NCBI GenBank assembly: GCA_023434365.1
Contig: JAEYSV010000002.1
Span: 93,891-157,890 of the forward strand
DNA: 64,000 nt
Source: Bacillota bacterium
GTDB lineage: Bacteria > Bacillota > Clostridia > Lachnospirales > Lachnospiraceae
Direction: 5' to 3'
Part shown: positions 44,459-53,906 of the stretch, piece after piece
Numbering within the stretch: the stretch's first letter is position 1
How the letters are laid out: each line of letters starts with the position of its first letter
The notes under the pieces: model-generated
Databases searched by the model: none
What the model saw: the letters and a program-made list of their open reading frames with translations, nothing else
What the model was told of the DNA's origin: nothing
Made by a program: the position numbers and the translations under genes

Positions 44459-47070
44459 TATTGCACCTCCTTAGTTAGTGTCAAATCCGGTAAGGTATTT
44501 AAACCACCAGAACTACCCGTTAATTTATACTTTAAATATAATCGATTCCCTTTTAGGTAAGGTTTGAGATCCGTTAATTTATCCTTGTTTTCATTGAATA
44601 TCACATCATACTGTTTAGTATTAAAATTATACGCCTTCACTTCGTAATAAAGGCTTCCATACGTTCTCACATTATCTACTAAGCTCATTTTCTCCGTTTC
44701 TAAACCAATGACATATTCAACTAGCGGCTCCGTTCCATATACATCCACATATTTAAATCCATCCCCTTCACCCTCTATATTCATTTGATGAAGAAAGCTT
44801 TGAAGTGGATAAGAACTTTTCGTTTCAATACTAGTCGATTCGTTTTGATAAGCAAACTCTGCCGCTACCACGGAAAATCCGCTCATCTTAGCTGAGATTG
44901 CATTTTCAAAGTCTTCATTAGAACTATAGTCCATCATACCAATAAACAAACCACTCTCATTAAAATAGTCATATGGATATAAGCTTGAAATGTATCCAAA
45001 TGCGCCACTATAACTCATGTAATTTAATTTATTATCGTTATATGGAAGGTATCTATCCATCTGTGATATCTCTTGTATATTAGATATCTGGAATGACTGA
45101 CATTCCGATAGATCAATCACCTCTTGATCTTTAACCTCTTTTTTATAGAATACATAGTTATCAATGATAAGATAGACTGCCTCATAATTATAACCGGTGC
45201 GATTCTCAAAAGTTCCAGTACTTGCTTCTTTATTGCGACTGATATTGGCAACATAAGGTGTTTCTTTGTCATAAGTTCTGTGAGCAATAAACCGATTACT
45301 GTTAAATGCAGACATGTTCGCAAGTTCTATTAACGTATTCTCTCTTGATGAATCTATGAGCATATTGTACTCACCTGAATTTAATGTTCTTCTCTGCCCA
45401 TAATAATACCCGGAATAATTATTACCAAAATATTGATTATCCATGATACGATAATCCTTTGTGGCTTCGACCACGTAATCTGAATTATTTGGATTCACTA
45501 ACGTAAAATGATTCAGTTCTGATACATGCCCCTCTTCCTTCATTTGAATGATAGACATATAATTACCAAATACCTCACGGATTCTACTACCATTGCCAAT
45601 CATATACACGATTCCGGTAAATAACACACTGAGAACAGGAACGACTACCCATAGCAGATGACTTTTATCTTGTTTCTTTAATAAGAAATAAGCAAGTGGT
45701 CCAATTACTACAAGATAAATCATAAATACATAGAAGAATACACTGGTTTTTGGAAAACGCATATTCATACCTTCCAAATTTCCTTGTTCAAGTGCATTCA
45801 TTTCTTGATAGGAATTATATCTCTGTATCGGGCTAGCGATAATTCGTTTTGTATCCATAGAAAGATTAGTCACAATTTGTCTAACAATTTCTTTACCCAG
45901 AATTCCCCAGCTTAGATTAGGGAGTGACAAATCAATATTGGCAATGATTATTTTTCCTCTACCATATTCTTTGGCTTGTAATAATGTAGTGTTCTGGTCT
46001 TCTAAAATTACTTTGGCATCTTCTATTGTTAAATCAAGTACTTCCCTTTGCACAGGAGTTAGTCCATCATTTTCTTGACCATCAGGTCCCTCTGATGGAT
46101 TACCCTCTGTGTTTTCTGGGTTTAAGTTATAATTCCCTGGATAGTGCTCCATATATTCTTTTTCATAATTATCAACCTGATAAAGCATCTCTGGTACAAA
46201 AGTCCAGTTCGTTATAGAATTAATATCCTTTTGCTCTAACCCAAAGGTTGTGTCTATAGTCTTAAGATCCTTTCTGGTACCTGCTATCAAATCATCCGTA
46301 AATACAGACAATGTCTTTGAATAAGAAGGTCCTGTCCCAACAACTAACGTACCTCCCTGTTTTACCCACTCCTTTAGCGATTTATATTTTTCTTCAGAAA
46401 GATTAGATGAAGTATAGTTGTTCAATAAAAGAACATCCATAAATTCATAAGATTCCAGACTACTACTAAGCATTTCCTCCGTAATTTGCAGAATATTCAC
46501 ATTATTATTTGCAAAATAGCCTAATCCACTAATATCCTCGGTCAGGACTCCAAGTACCATACCATTTATCGTTTTTTGATCTACACGTATATCCTTCTGC
46601 CATAAAACAGATTCTGAATCTGCATCACGTATCAGTAACGTCATAATTTCTTCCGTATTATAAGGAAATTCGTAAATGACAACCTCTTTTGTTTCCCCGG
46701 CTCCTACCATAAGATTTTCCTGATTACAGATTTTATTGTTACCGTTTATATTCTTTATCAGCTGTACAACCGCATTTAGATCCTTTCCCTGATTCGTAAC
46801 GGTTATTTTAATACCTGCAAGGCTCTCCATTTTGGTACCATTTTGACTTAATGGCTCAAATGAAACTTCTAATGAACCCATTGATTTTTTTGTACCTTCC
46901 TTTAAAACAGAGGAGGAATCTGGTTCATTGGTCGGATCCGCTCCATTTGACACTGCTACTGTAACCTGGTTTCCAAAGGCCTGTCCTTTTGCTGTTGGTA
47001 ACATCACCAACCAACAACAGAACATGATAATAAACGATGCTTTTAATAATAGTCGTTTTGATATTTTCAT
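44458..47070 (-). CDS. Large GldG-like surface protein with a glutaminase-like domain
   Basis: The 870-residue product has a signal sequence (about 7-30) and an outer region. Part of it, about 170-395, looks like a glutaminase-like or GldG-type fold (VLLLNNYTSSNL, TLVVGTGPSYS). Membrane helices lie at 443-464 and 471-491, and a further outer region of about 370 residues follows. The order next to an ABC ATPase and permease resembles gldG-type or MoxR-linked clusters, by inference. It starts 17 bases after the kinase stop. I do not recognise a precise family. Confidence 0.7.
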   Translation of the reverse strand: MKISKRLLLKASFIIMFCCWLVMLPTAKGQAFGNQVTVAVSNGADPTNEPDSSSVLKEGTKKSMGSLEVSFEPLSQNGTKMESLAGIKITVTNQGKDLNAVVQLIKNINGNNKICNQENLMVGAGETKEVVIYEFPYNTEEIMTLLIRDADSESVLWQKDIRVDQKTINGMVLGVLTEDISGLGYFANNNVNILQITEEMLSSSLESYEFMDVLLLNNYTSSNLSEEKYKSLKEWVKQGGTLVVGTGPSYSKTLSVFTDDLIAGTRKDLKTIDTTFGLEQKDINSITNWTFVPEMLYQVDNYEKEYMEHYPGNYNLNPENTEGNPSEGPDGQENDGLTPVQREVLDLTIEDAKVILEDQNTTLLQAKEYGRGKIIIANIDLSLPNLSWGILGKEIVRQIVTNLSMDTKRIIASPIQRYNSYQEMNALEQGNLEGMNMRFPKTSVFFYVFMIYLVVIGPLAYFLLKKQDKSHLLWVVVPVLSVLFTGIVYMIGNGSRIREVFGNYMSIIQMKEEGHVSELNHFTLVNPNNSDYVVEATKDYRIMDNQYFGNNYSGYYYGQRRTLNSGEYNMLIDSSRENTLIELANMSAFNSNRFIAHRTYDKETPYVANISRNKEASTGTFENRTGYNYEAVYLIIDNYVFYKKEVKDQEVIDLSECQSFQISNIQEISQMDRYLPYNDNKLNYMSYSGAFGYISSLYPYDYFNESGLFIGMMDYSSNEDFENAISAKMSGFSVVAAEFAYQNESTSIETKSSYPLQSFLHQMNIEGEGDGFKYVDVYGTEPLVEYVIGLETEKMSLVDNVRTYGSLYYEVKAYNFNTKQYDVIFNENKDKLTDLKPYLKGNRLYLKYKLTGSSGGLNTLPDLTLTKEVQ

Positions 47071-47087
47071 ATATTCTCCCTTTCTAC

Positions 47088-48317
47088 TTACCCCTTAGGT
47101 TCCTCAATCCATTTGGGCAAAATCGCTTCAAACACGGTACTTTCTTCACTACTTCTAGCAGCTATCGCTCCTTCGTGTAATAGGATTATCTTCTTTACAA
47201 TCGCTAGACCCAGCCCAGTTCCACCAGTATCCAAAGACCTTGATGCTTCTACCCGGTAGAAGCGATCAAATACATTTGGCAGGTCTTTCGCCGGAATCAT
47301 TGAACCATAGTTAATAACCTGAATGGATATTTCCTTTTCTCGCTCAATAAGTACCAGACGTATAATTTTCCCTTCCTTGCCATATTTCATCGCATTACTA
47401 AGTAGGTTGGCCAACGCTCTTGCAATCAAATCGCCATCCCCTTCGATAAAACAGCTCTTTGTATTACTATCCTGTTGATATTCCATTTGATTATCCTGAA
47501 AACTTGGATAAAACTCTTCTACTACTTGTTCAACCAATTTAACAAGGTTTAGTTTATGTTTACTCAGCTTTACCTCACCTGTACTAAACTTGGTGTAGCT
47601 AAACAAATCCTCTATCAACCGCTCTAAACGTTTTGACTTGTCATATGCTATTTGAAGATAACGTTGCTTTTTCTCTTCATCAGCCGTATTATGATTCGCC
47701 AGATCCAGATATCCAATAATTGAAGTTAGAGGAGTACGTAAATCATGCGCTACCGAAGTAATAAGCTCATGTTTTGTCTGCTCCATCTGGCGCTCATTTT
47801 CCATCATCGAATGAATTTCATCCGCCATCTTGTTAATACTTGTTGCAATTACAGCGAACTCATCATCATTACGTACTCGAATTGGTACGGAAAAGTCGCC
47901 CGAGGCTATCGTCTGAATACCATCCGTGATTTCATATAGGTAATTGCTAAACCTTTTCGTCAGTAAGATAAAGTACATAATAAAAAGTAACATACCCACT
48001 ACAAACGCAATAATAATTGTCAAAATCAGATAATCTCGATTGATTGTTAATACATTTGATAAAGAATAGGTAATTCCTGTTGTTGAGCTTCCATCAATAA
48101 AACCTGTTCCCGGTTGAATCGGGACAGTTAATCCATTGATTATATTAGGTACCATCTGAGGATTACTCACCGTACCTTTTAGCTGGTCCACCAGATTAAT
48201 AACATAAAATAACAAGCAATAAATGATTGCTTCTGTTACTATGGTGTAGAAAAGACTTAAGATACTATATAATACGATTTCAAATCGAAAGCTTTTAAAT
48301 ATATTTCTACTTTTCAA
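47088..48317 (-). CDS. Sensor histidine kinase of the operon
   Basis: The 409-residue protein has membrane helices at 15-40 and 97-119 with a short outer part of about 55 residues between. A HAMP linker follows, then phosphorylated H191 in SVAHDLRTPLTS, and an ATPase domain with NLLSNAMKYGKEGK and GGTGLGLAIVKKI. The small sensing loop suggests detection of a membrane or envelope signal. It overlaps the response regulator gene by 11 bases. Confidence 0.93.
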   Translation of the reverse strand: MKSRNIFKSFRFEIVLYSILSLFYTIVTEAIIYCLLFYVINLVDQLKGTVSNPQMVPNIINGLTVPIQPGTGFIDGSSTTGITYSLSNVLTINRDYLILTIIIAFVVGMLLFIMYFILLTKRFSNYLYEITDGIQTIASGDFSVPIRVRNDDEFAVIATSINKMADEIHSMMENERQMEQTKHELITSVAHDLRTPLTSIIGYLDLANHNTADEEKKQRYLQIAYDKSKRLERLIEDLFSYTKFSTGEVKLSKHKLNLVKLVEQVVEEFYPSFQDNQMEYQQDSNTKSCFIEGDGDLIARALANLLSNAMKYGKEGKIIRLVLIEREKEISIQVINYGSMIPAKDLPNVFDRFYRVEASRSLDTGGTGLGLAIVKKIILLHEGAIAARSSEESTVFEAILPKWIEEPKG

Positions 48318-49011
48318 TTTTATATCCCACTCCCCACACAGTCTTTATAATTTGCGCGTTTCTTGAATCCATCTCTATCTTCTCTCGAAGCCTTCGGATA
48401 TGAACCATAACCGTATTATTGGCTTCAAACATCTTTTCATTCCAGACAGATTCAAATATTTCCTCAGTACTAAATACTTTCCCGAGGTTGGTTGCAAGTA
48501 GATATAAAATATCAAATTCAATTGGAGTCAGTTTAACTTCCCGATCATAAGCAATCACCTTATGCTCTTCTTTATTAATCACAATATGTTCCAGATGTAT
48601 TTGCTTGTCTGTGCTGTCTTCGTGAACATAAGGATTAAGCTGGGTAAATCGGCGAAGCTGGGACTTAACTCTTGCTGTGAGTTCCAGTGGATTAAATGGT
48701 TTTACCACGTAATCATCGGCTCCAGTACTTAAACCTATGATTTTATCAATATCCGTTGATTTGGCACTTAGCATAATAATTGGGACAGCACTAACTTCCC
48801 TTACCTTTTTACACATCTCAAGACCGCTCATCCCTGGCATCATGATATCTAGGATTAACAATTTAATATCATGATTCTTTAGTAACTCTAATCCTTGTTT
48901 TGCATGATTGGCTTTGTATACCTTGTAACCATCTGCAATTAGATGAATCTCTACTAAATCAGCAATTTCTGCATCATCATCTACTACTAAAATTCCTATT
49001 TCGTCTTTCAC
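48307..49011 (-). CDS. Response regulator of the operon
   Basis: This 234-residue OmpR/PhoB-type regulator has phosphorylated D55 in LLILDIMMPG and a C-terminal winged helix ending in KTVWGVGYKIE. It starts at GTG 49009-49011, seven bases after AGGAGG. It is the first gene of the ten-gene group. A TATAAT box with three upstream direct repeats (49183-49237) suggests it activates its own operon. Confidence 0.94.
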   Translation of the reverse strand: MKDEIGILVVDDDAEIADLVEIHLIADGYKVYKANHAKQGLELLKNHDIKLLILDIMMPGMSGLEMCKKVREVSAVPIIMLSAKSTDIDKIIGLSTGADDYVVKPFNPLELTARVKSQLRRFTQLNPYVHEDSTDKQIHLEHIVINKEEHKVIAYDREVKLTPIEFDILYLLATNLGKVFSTEEIFESVWNEKMFEANNTVMVHIRRLREKIEMDSRNAQIIKTVWGVGYKIEK

Positions 49012-49182
49012 AAAATAACCTCCTCTTTATACCAACTACACACTAGCTTAATTACTATGTATTGAAAAGTTCCTTAGAAATGATTATGTCAGTTACTTTA
49101 TCATACCATATCTTCTACTTTTCCCACAACAACAAAGAATAAGCATGCAATACTCCATCTAGACGAGGTTCTGTTACCAACG

Positions 49183-49237
49183 ATTATACCATCGTTTTCC
49201 ACTCGCTATCCTTAATAAAACCTTAATATATCTTAAT
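49183..49237 (-). promoter_or_regulatory. Promoter with ATTAAG repeats upstream of the operon
   Basis: On the minus strand, TATAAT (49183-49188) has no good -35 box. Three ATTAAG copies (plus-strand CTTAAT at 49211, 49222 and 49232) lie just upstream, at about 10-11 bp periods, as for PhoB-type activator sites. The predicted leader is about 165 bases long and shows no gene. Confidence 0.6.
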
Positions 49238-49246
49238 TCCATGAAA

Positions 49247-49283
49247 TAAAAAGAGTCTGTCACTTATGTACAGACTCTAATTG
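49247..49283 (-). terminator. Terminator of the VanZ operon
   Basis: AGAGTCTGT (49252-49260) pairs with ACAGACTCT (49270-49278), followed on the minus strand by a T-run. Confidence 0.8.
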
Positions 49284-49306
49284 CTTTATTTAATAATTTA
49301 ATCCGT

Positions 49307-49633
49307 TCAAGTTCCCAGTCCAATCAAGTATAAAATAAGTAGGCTAATAAAAATGGAACCATTCATAAAGCATCCTATGACAGGAAAGCGGTAAAAGATT
49401 TCATCCTTTTTCAAAGCCATAAGGCTTACAATAAAACTACCAAGCGAAACCAACATACATATAAAAGCTATTCCCCCATATATGATAGAGGCTTTTCCTG
49501 AACTCTGACTTGATTGATAGAAGATTACCGCAAGAATTACATAGAGTATTGCCGCAACTATTACTGAGGCAATGGCAGCCGCTGGATGGACTTTATCTGT
49601 AAATTTATAACTCGTCTTCTTTCTTCTGTCCAT
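49307..49633 (-). CDS. Small membrane protein, DUF6142-like
   Basis: The 108-residue product has about three membrane helices and a charged N-terminus (MDRRKKTSYKFTDKVHPAAA). The family name is from memory. It overlaps the VanZ gene by 29 bases and is its likely cotranscribed partner. Function unknown. Confidence 0.65.
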   Translation of the reverse strand: MDRRKKTSYKFTDKVHPAAAIASVIVAAILYVILAVIFYQSSQSSGKASIIYGGIAFICMLVSLGSFIVSLMALKKDEIFYRFPVIGCFMNGSIFISLLILYLIGLGT

Positions 49634-50090
49634 GTTTCCTACTCCTCCTTACCACAAAGTCCATAATTGCATAGAACATGTATCCTAGGATACCACCTGC
49701 TGTATTCATTAATATATCATCAACATCAAAAACACCGGACTTTGAAACTAGTTGAATCAGTTCTATTGTTATCGTAAATTCAAGGCATAATAATAGTACA
49801 AAAAAGAGTTTCCTTTGTTTTACGCCTAGCATTGGAACTAACATCCCAAATGGAGTAAATGCAAGTACATTGCCGAGAATATTAACGATAAAACTTTCGA
49901 TCCCTACTACGTTGCGATACTTAATAAATCGTTTGATTTCATCAAAAAGAACCAGATTATATCGATACTCGTCTGTACTATTGGTTCTTCCATATCGTTC
50001 GCTAAAAAAAAGAAAATAACTTAATGCTGCCAAATATATAATAAACATAAGTCGTACCAATAACTTATAACGACGTTCGCTTCTTTCCAT
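49605..50090 (-). CDS. VanZ-family membrane protein
   Basis: The 161-residue product has four to five membrane helices and the VanZ segment NILGNVLAFTPFGMLVPMLG, plus DVDDILMNTAGGILGY later. VanZ-like proteins are named after a teicoplanin resistance protein, but most are of unknown function. There are no van genes here. It starts at ATG 50088-50090. Confidence 0.85.
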   Translation of the reverse strand: MERSERRYKLLVRLMFIIYLAALSYFLFFSERYGRTNSTDEYRYNLVLFDEIKRFIKYRNVVGIESFIVNILGNVLAFTPFGMLVPMLGVKQRKLFFVLLLCLEFTITIELIQLVSKSGVFDVDDILMNTAGGILGYMFYAIMDFVVRRSRKHGQKKEDEL

Positions 50091-50209
50091 CTTTACTTCT
50101 CCAAACTATTACTTCCATTACCATTACTAGTTTAATAATCCTCAATCGGACATGACAAGGCAATGTTAATTATAATCGAAATATATGCTGTCGTAAAGAA
50201 AAAAGAATC

Positions 50210-51292
50210 TTATTTTACCTTATATACATAAGTTACCAGCAAACCTTCTTCAATTTTAATGACATCTCCTTCTTCTACCATACTTTTTAAAAGTCCTTCT
50301 AACGTTAACTGATTTACTTCAGACAGTTTCCTAGATAACGCAGGGATTTCAAATATAGTAACCGGTCTGCTAATTTTTTTTAAACATCCAGCAATCTCAT
50401 CCCTAAGTTGTTTATTAAACTCCAGATGACTCTTTACTAGTTCTTCCTGATTGACCTTTTCAACAACTACATCCTGTAACCCTGTTTGCCTCTTTAACTC
50501 CATATCCTTTTGTCGTTTTTCATTGATTAACTTTAAACGAGCAAATTGCTCTTCCTTTTTCTCTTTCATTCGACTCTCTAATCGGTCGATATCTCTATCA
50601 ATATCCCAATTAAGATTGATACGATAATAATCAAGTGATCCTTCCATTGCAATAATCATAATTCTCTTAATCAATAACTGATCCATTGCCTGATATATTT
50701 TCTCTTTTGTCAGATTATGTACTGACTGCAACTTTTCAAGCTGTGCCTGCGTTTTAATTGTTGCATCCTCTTTTAATAAATACTGAATAATCCCTAACTC
50801 ACATAACTGTAATTGGGTAATCTTCGGATCCATTGCATATAGTTCAACATAATGTGGCCATCTCTTTACGATTTTTTGATATTTATCTAGGCCAGGTACA
50901 TTCTTTTTTTCGCTTTGCCAAAGTGAGTTCATTTCCTCCACGAGGCTTTTCAATTTTTCCTGCTTTTCTCTGTTTAGTCTTTCTTCCTCTTCCCGTCTTT
51001 GCTTTATTAGTTCTTCTCTTTTCCTTGCCTCTTTTTTTTCTCTCTCAATGCGTAGTTCTTCCATAGCTTCAAGATTATCAGCCACCACTGCTGCCATCTC
51101 TTCAATCGTAGCTGTCTTTTCCTTTACGGGAAGCAAGGCTATAATTCCTACAAATAGCAGTCCAGCTACCAGACAAATCCCAGCTATATATTCCTGATGT
51201 AAGAAATAACATGCTACTGCCACAAAACAGGCTATAATGAATACAATACTAAGATAAACTCGTTTCCTCTTTTTTGAATTAATTCTAGCCAT
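50210..51292 (-). CDS. Unknown membrane protein with a coiled coil
   Basis: The 360-residue product has two membrane helices at about 11-30 and 33-50. A highly charged coiled coil of Glu, Arg and Lys (about 70-120) follows, then a mixed helical cytoplasmic part with more charged coils. I see no catalytic motif. The frame runs to 51388, but AGGAG before the ATG at 51290-51292 supports that start. It follows the pheT terminator and may be transcribed alone. Family not recognised. Confidence 0.7.
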   Translation of the reverse strand: MARINSKKRKRVYLSIVFIIACFVAVACYFLHQEYIAGICLVAGLLFVGIIALLPVKEKTATIEEMAAVVADNLEAMEELRIEREKKEARKREELIKQRREEEERLNREKQEKLKSLVEEMNSLWQSEKKNVPGLDKYQKIVKRWPHYVELYAMDPKITQLQLCELGIIQYLLKEDATIKTQAQLEKLQSVHNLTKEKIYQAMDQLLIKRIMIIAMEGSLDYYRINLNWDIDRDIDRLESRMKEKKEEQFARLKLINEKRQKDMELKRQTGLQDVVVEKVNQEELVKSHLEFNKQLRDEIAGCLKKISRPVTIFEIPALSRKLSEVNQLTLEGLLKSMVEEGDVIKIEEGLLVTYVYKVK

Positions 51293-51370
51293 AACTTCTC
51301 TCTCCTCGCAAACAGTATTCTCTTTCAATCTTAGCATATAATGAAAGTTTTTAAAATAGAATGTAAAATA

Positions 51371-51428
51371 AAGGTAGACTCGGTGCAAAAATAACAGGAA
51401 ATCCTGTAACTTTTGCCAAATCTACCTT
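51371..51428 (-). terminator. Terminator of pheST
   Basis: GGTAGA (51373-51378) pairs with TCTACC (51421-51426), with inner ACAGGA/TCCTGT and GCAAAA/TTTTGC stems. T-rich sequence follows on the minus strand. Confidence 0.75.
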
Positions 51429-51442
51429 TTAGTTACACTATA

Positions 51443-53881
51443 CTATTTACGAAGTTCAATCCCCATCTCCTGAAGCTTGGTAATAATCTTTTCCATTACT
51501 GTATTCACATCTTTATCCTCAAGCGTACGATCTTTTGCTCTAAAGCTGATAGAGTAAGCAACAGATTTGTAACCTGCTTCTATTTGACTTCCTTCATATA
51601 CGTCAAATAAATGATAGTTCTCAAGGTAAGAACCTCCGTTTTTACGGATTACTTCTTCTACCTGACCTACTAAAATATCTTTTTTCATAACCATACTAAT
51701 ATCACGAGATACTGCTGGGAATTTAGCAACACCTTTGTATTTGATATCAAAGTTTACTTTTTCCATCACTTTTGGCATATCAAGTACTGCTACATAAGCT
51801 CTGGTTCCAATATCATAATTATCAAGAACAATAGGGTGTACTTCACCAAGATAGCCGATTACTTCTCCTTCATAAAGCACCTCTGCCTGACGACCTGGAT
51901 GCATGAATGTCTTTCCTGCTTTTGGATTATAGGTTATGGTTTTACTCATTCCAAGTTTTTCAAGCAGTTCCTCAATCACCCCTTTTAAGTCAAAAAAGTC
52001 TCCTTCTCCAAACATACCAAATGATAATTGTACACGTTCCTCTGGAAGTTCGGTAAGTGGTAGCGCTTTTGGAAGATAAACCTTTGCAACTTCGTAAAGA
52101 CGCACATTCTTATTACGATGATTATAATTGGTAGATAGTGAGCTCAACATTCCATTAAGCGGAAGTGTTCTCATAATACTATAGTCTTCTCCTAATGGAT
52201 TAGAGATTACAACCGCATTGCGAAGAGTATCCTCTGCATCAATTAACAACTTATCAAATACTTTTGGACTTTCAAAAGAATAATTCATACTTTCGCAGAA
52301 ACCAAACTGCTCCGCAATATCTCTTGCAATCGTTTCAACACGAAGTTTCAAGCTAATCTTTCCTGCAGTTGCTTCTCCAGTTGGAAGTGATACCGGGATT
52401 TTGTCATATCCATAAAAACGTGCTACCTCTTCCGCAATATCTGCCATCGATTCTAGATCCTGTCTCCAAGTTGGTACAACCACTTCCTTGGCTACCTCGT
52501 CATAGCTAAGTCCAATGTTTGTAAAGTATCCAATCATTGTCTCTTCGCTAATATCAGTACCTAACAATTTATTAATTTTTACTGCATCAAATGGTACATG
52601 ATTTGGTTCCTTAACTTTACTATATACATCAACACAACCGCCAACTACTTCACCAACGCCTAATTCTTCAATCAGCTGACAAGCACGATTAATTGCTTCC
52701 ATCGCATTGTTTGGATCTAATCCTTTTTCAAACTTTGCACTAGCATCTGTACGTAAGCCTAGTTTTTTGCTACTTAGTCGAATGTTGGTTCCATTAAAGC
52801 AAGCTGCTTCAAATAAAACGGTTGATACATCCTCTGTAATTTTTGAATTTTCTCCTCCCATAATACCTGCAATACCAACTGGTTTATTGCCATCGCAGAT
52901 CATTAACATCGAGGAATCCAATTTACGTTCTTGTCCATCTAATGTTACAAAGGTTTCATTCTCCTGGGCACGACGAACCACAATTTTACGCTCTTCAATA
53001 GAATCTAGGTTAAAGGCATGCATTGGCTGTGCATACTCTTCCATTACATAATTAGTGATATCTACTAAGCTATTGATTGGACGAATTCCATTGGCAGCAA
53101 GTCGACGTTGCATCCATTCAGGAGAAGGTCCTACCTTAACATTCTTCACCACTCTTGCAATATATCTTGGACAAAGATCAGTATCTTTTACTTCCACTTT
53201 AATATAATCACTTGCATTTTCGCTATTTCCTGTCTCTTTTACAACAGGTGGAACAAATTTCTTTCCAAACGTAGCCGCAGCTTCTCTTGCTAGCCCAATT
53301 ACGCTAAAGCAGTCTACACGGTTAGAAGTAATTTCGTATTCGAATATCGTATCTCGTAATCCCAATAAAGCTACCGCATCGCTACCAAGAGGCGCATCTT
53401 TGTATGCTTCATTATCACTTAGGATATAAATTCCGCTTTCTGGTGCATCAGGATAGAAATCACGAGATGAACCTAGTTCTTCGATTGAGCACATCATACC
53501 GAAGCTTTCTACTCCTCGTAGCTTTCCTTTTTTAATTTTAATGCCGCCAGGAGTTTTATTACCGTCATGACCACCAGCAACACGTCCTCCGTCTAATACA
53601 ACTGGGACTTTATCTCCTTCTTTTACGTTCGGCGCACCAGTAACAATCTGTACGGTTTGCCCATCTTCACTAACTTGAACTTGACAAACAATTAATTTGT
53701 CGGCATCAGGGTGACGCTCTATTTTATTAATCTGACCAACCACAATCTTGTCAAGGTCAGCATCCAAAACTTCATAACCTTCTATTTTTGAACCGGATAA
53801 AGTCATCGCATCAGTATACTCACTTGCAGTGCACTCAAGATCCGGAACATACGCTTTAATCCATGATAAAGGTGTATTCAT
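51443..53881 (-). CDS. pheT: Phenylalanyl-tRNA synthetase, beta chain
   Basis: The beta subunit binds tRNA and edits mischarged tyrosine. The 812-residue protein has the usual parts: a tRNA-binding domain (about 40-150, GAPNVKEGDKVPV), the B3/B4 editing region, B5, the class II-like core and a C-terminal FDX-ACB anticodon domain (AKFPAVSRDISMVMKKDI). It lies 25 bases after pheS and is under the same T-box. Confidence 0.97.
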   Translation of the reverse strand: MNTPLSWIKAYVPDLECTASEYTDAMTLSGSKIEGYEVLDADLDKIVVGQINKIERHPDADKLIVCQVQVSEDGQTVQIVTGAPNVKEGDKVPVVLDGGRVAGGHDGNKTPGGIKIKKGKLRGVESFGMMCSIEELGSSRDFYPDAPESGIYILSDNEAYKDAPLGSDAVALLGLRDTIFEYEITSNRVDCFSVIGLAREAAATFGKKFVPPVVKETGNSENASDYIKVEVKDTDLCPRYIARVVKNVKVGPSPEWMQRRLAANGIRPINSLVDITNYVMEEYAQPMHAFNLDSIEERKIVVRRAQENETFVTLDGQERKLDSSMLMICDGNKPVGIAGIMGGENSKITEDVSTVLFEAACFNGTNIRLSSKKLGLRTDASAKFEKGLDPNNAMEAINRACQLIEELGVGEVVGGCVDVYSKVKEPNHVPFDAVKINKLLGTDISEETMIGYFTNIGLSYDEVAKEVVVPTWRQDLESMADIAEEVARFYGYDKIPVSLPTGEATAGKISLKLRVETIARDIAEQFGFCESMNYSFESPKVFDKLLIDAEDTLRNAVVISNPLGEDYSIMRTLPLNGMLSSLSTNYNHRNKNVRLYEVAKVYLPKALPLTELPEERVQLSFGMFGEGDFFDLKGVIEELLEKLGMSKTITYNPKAGKTFMHPGRQAEVLYEGEVIGYLGEVHPIVLDNYDIGTRAYVAVLDMPKVMEKVNFDIKYKGVAKFPAVSRDISMVMKKDILVGQVEEVIRKNGGSYLENYHLFDVYEGSQIEAGYKSVAYSISFRAKDRTLEDKDVNTVMEKIITKLQEMGIELRK

Positions 53882-53906
53882 GATAATCCCTCCAATGATT
53901 ATTTAT

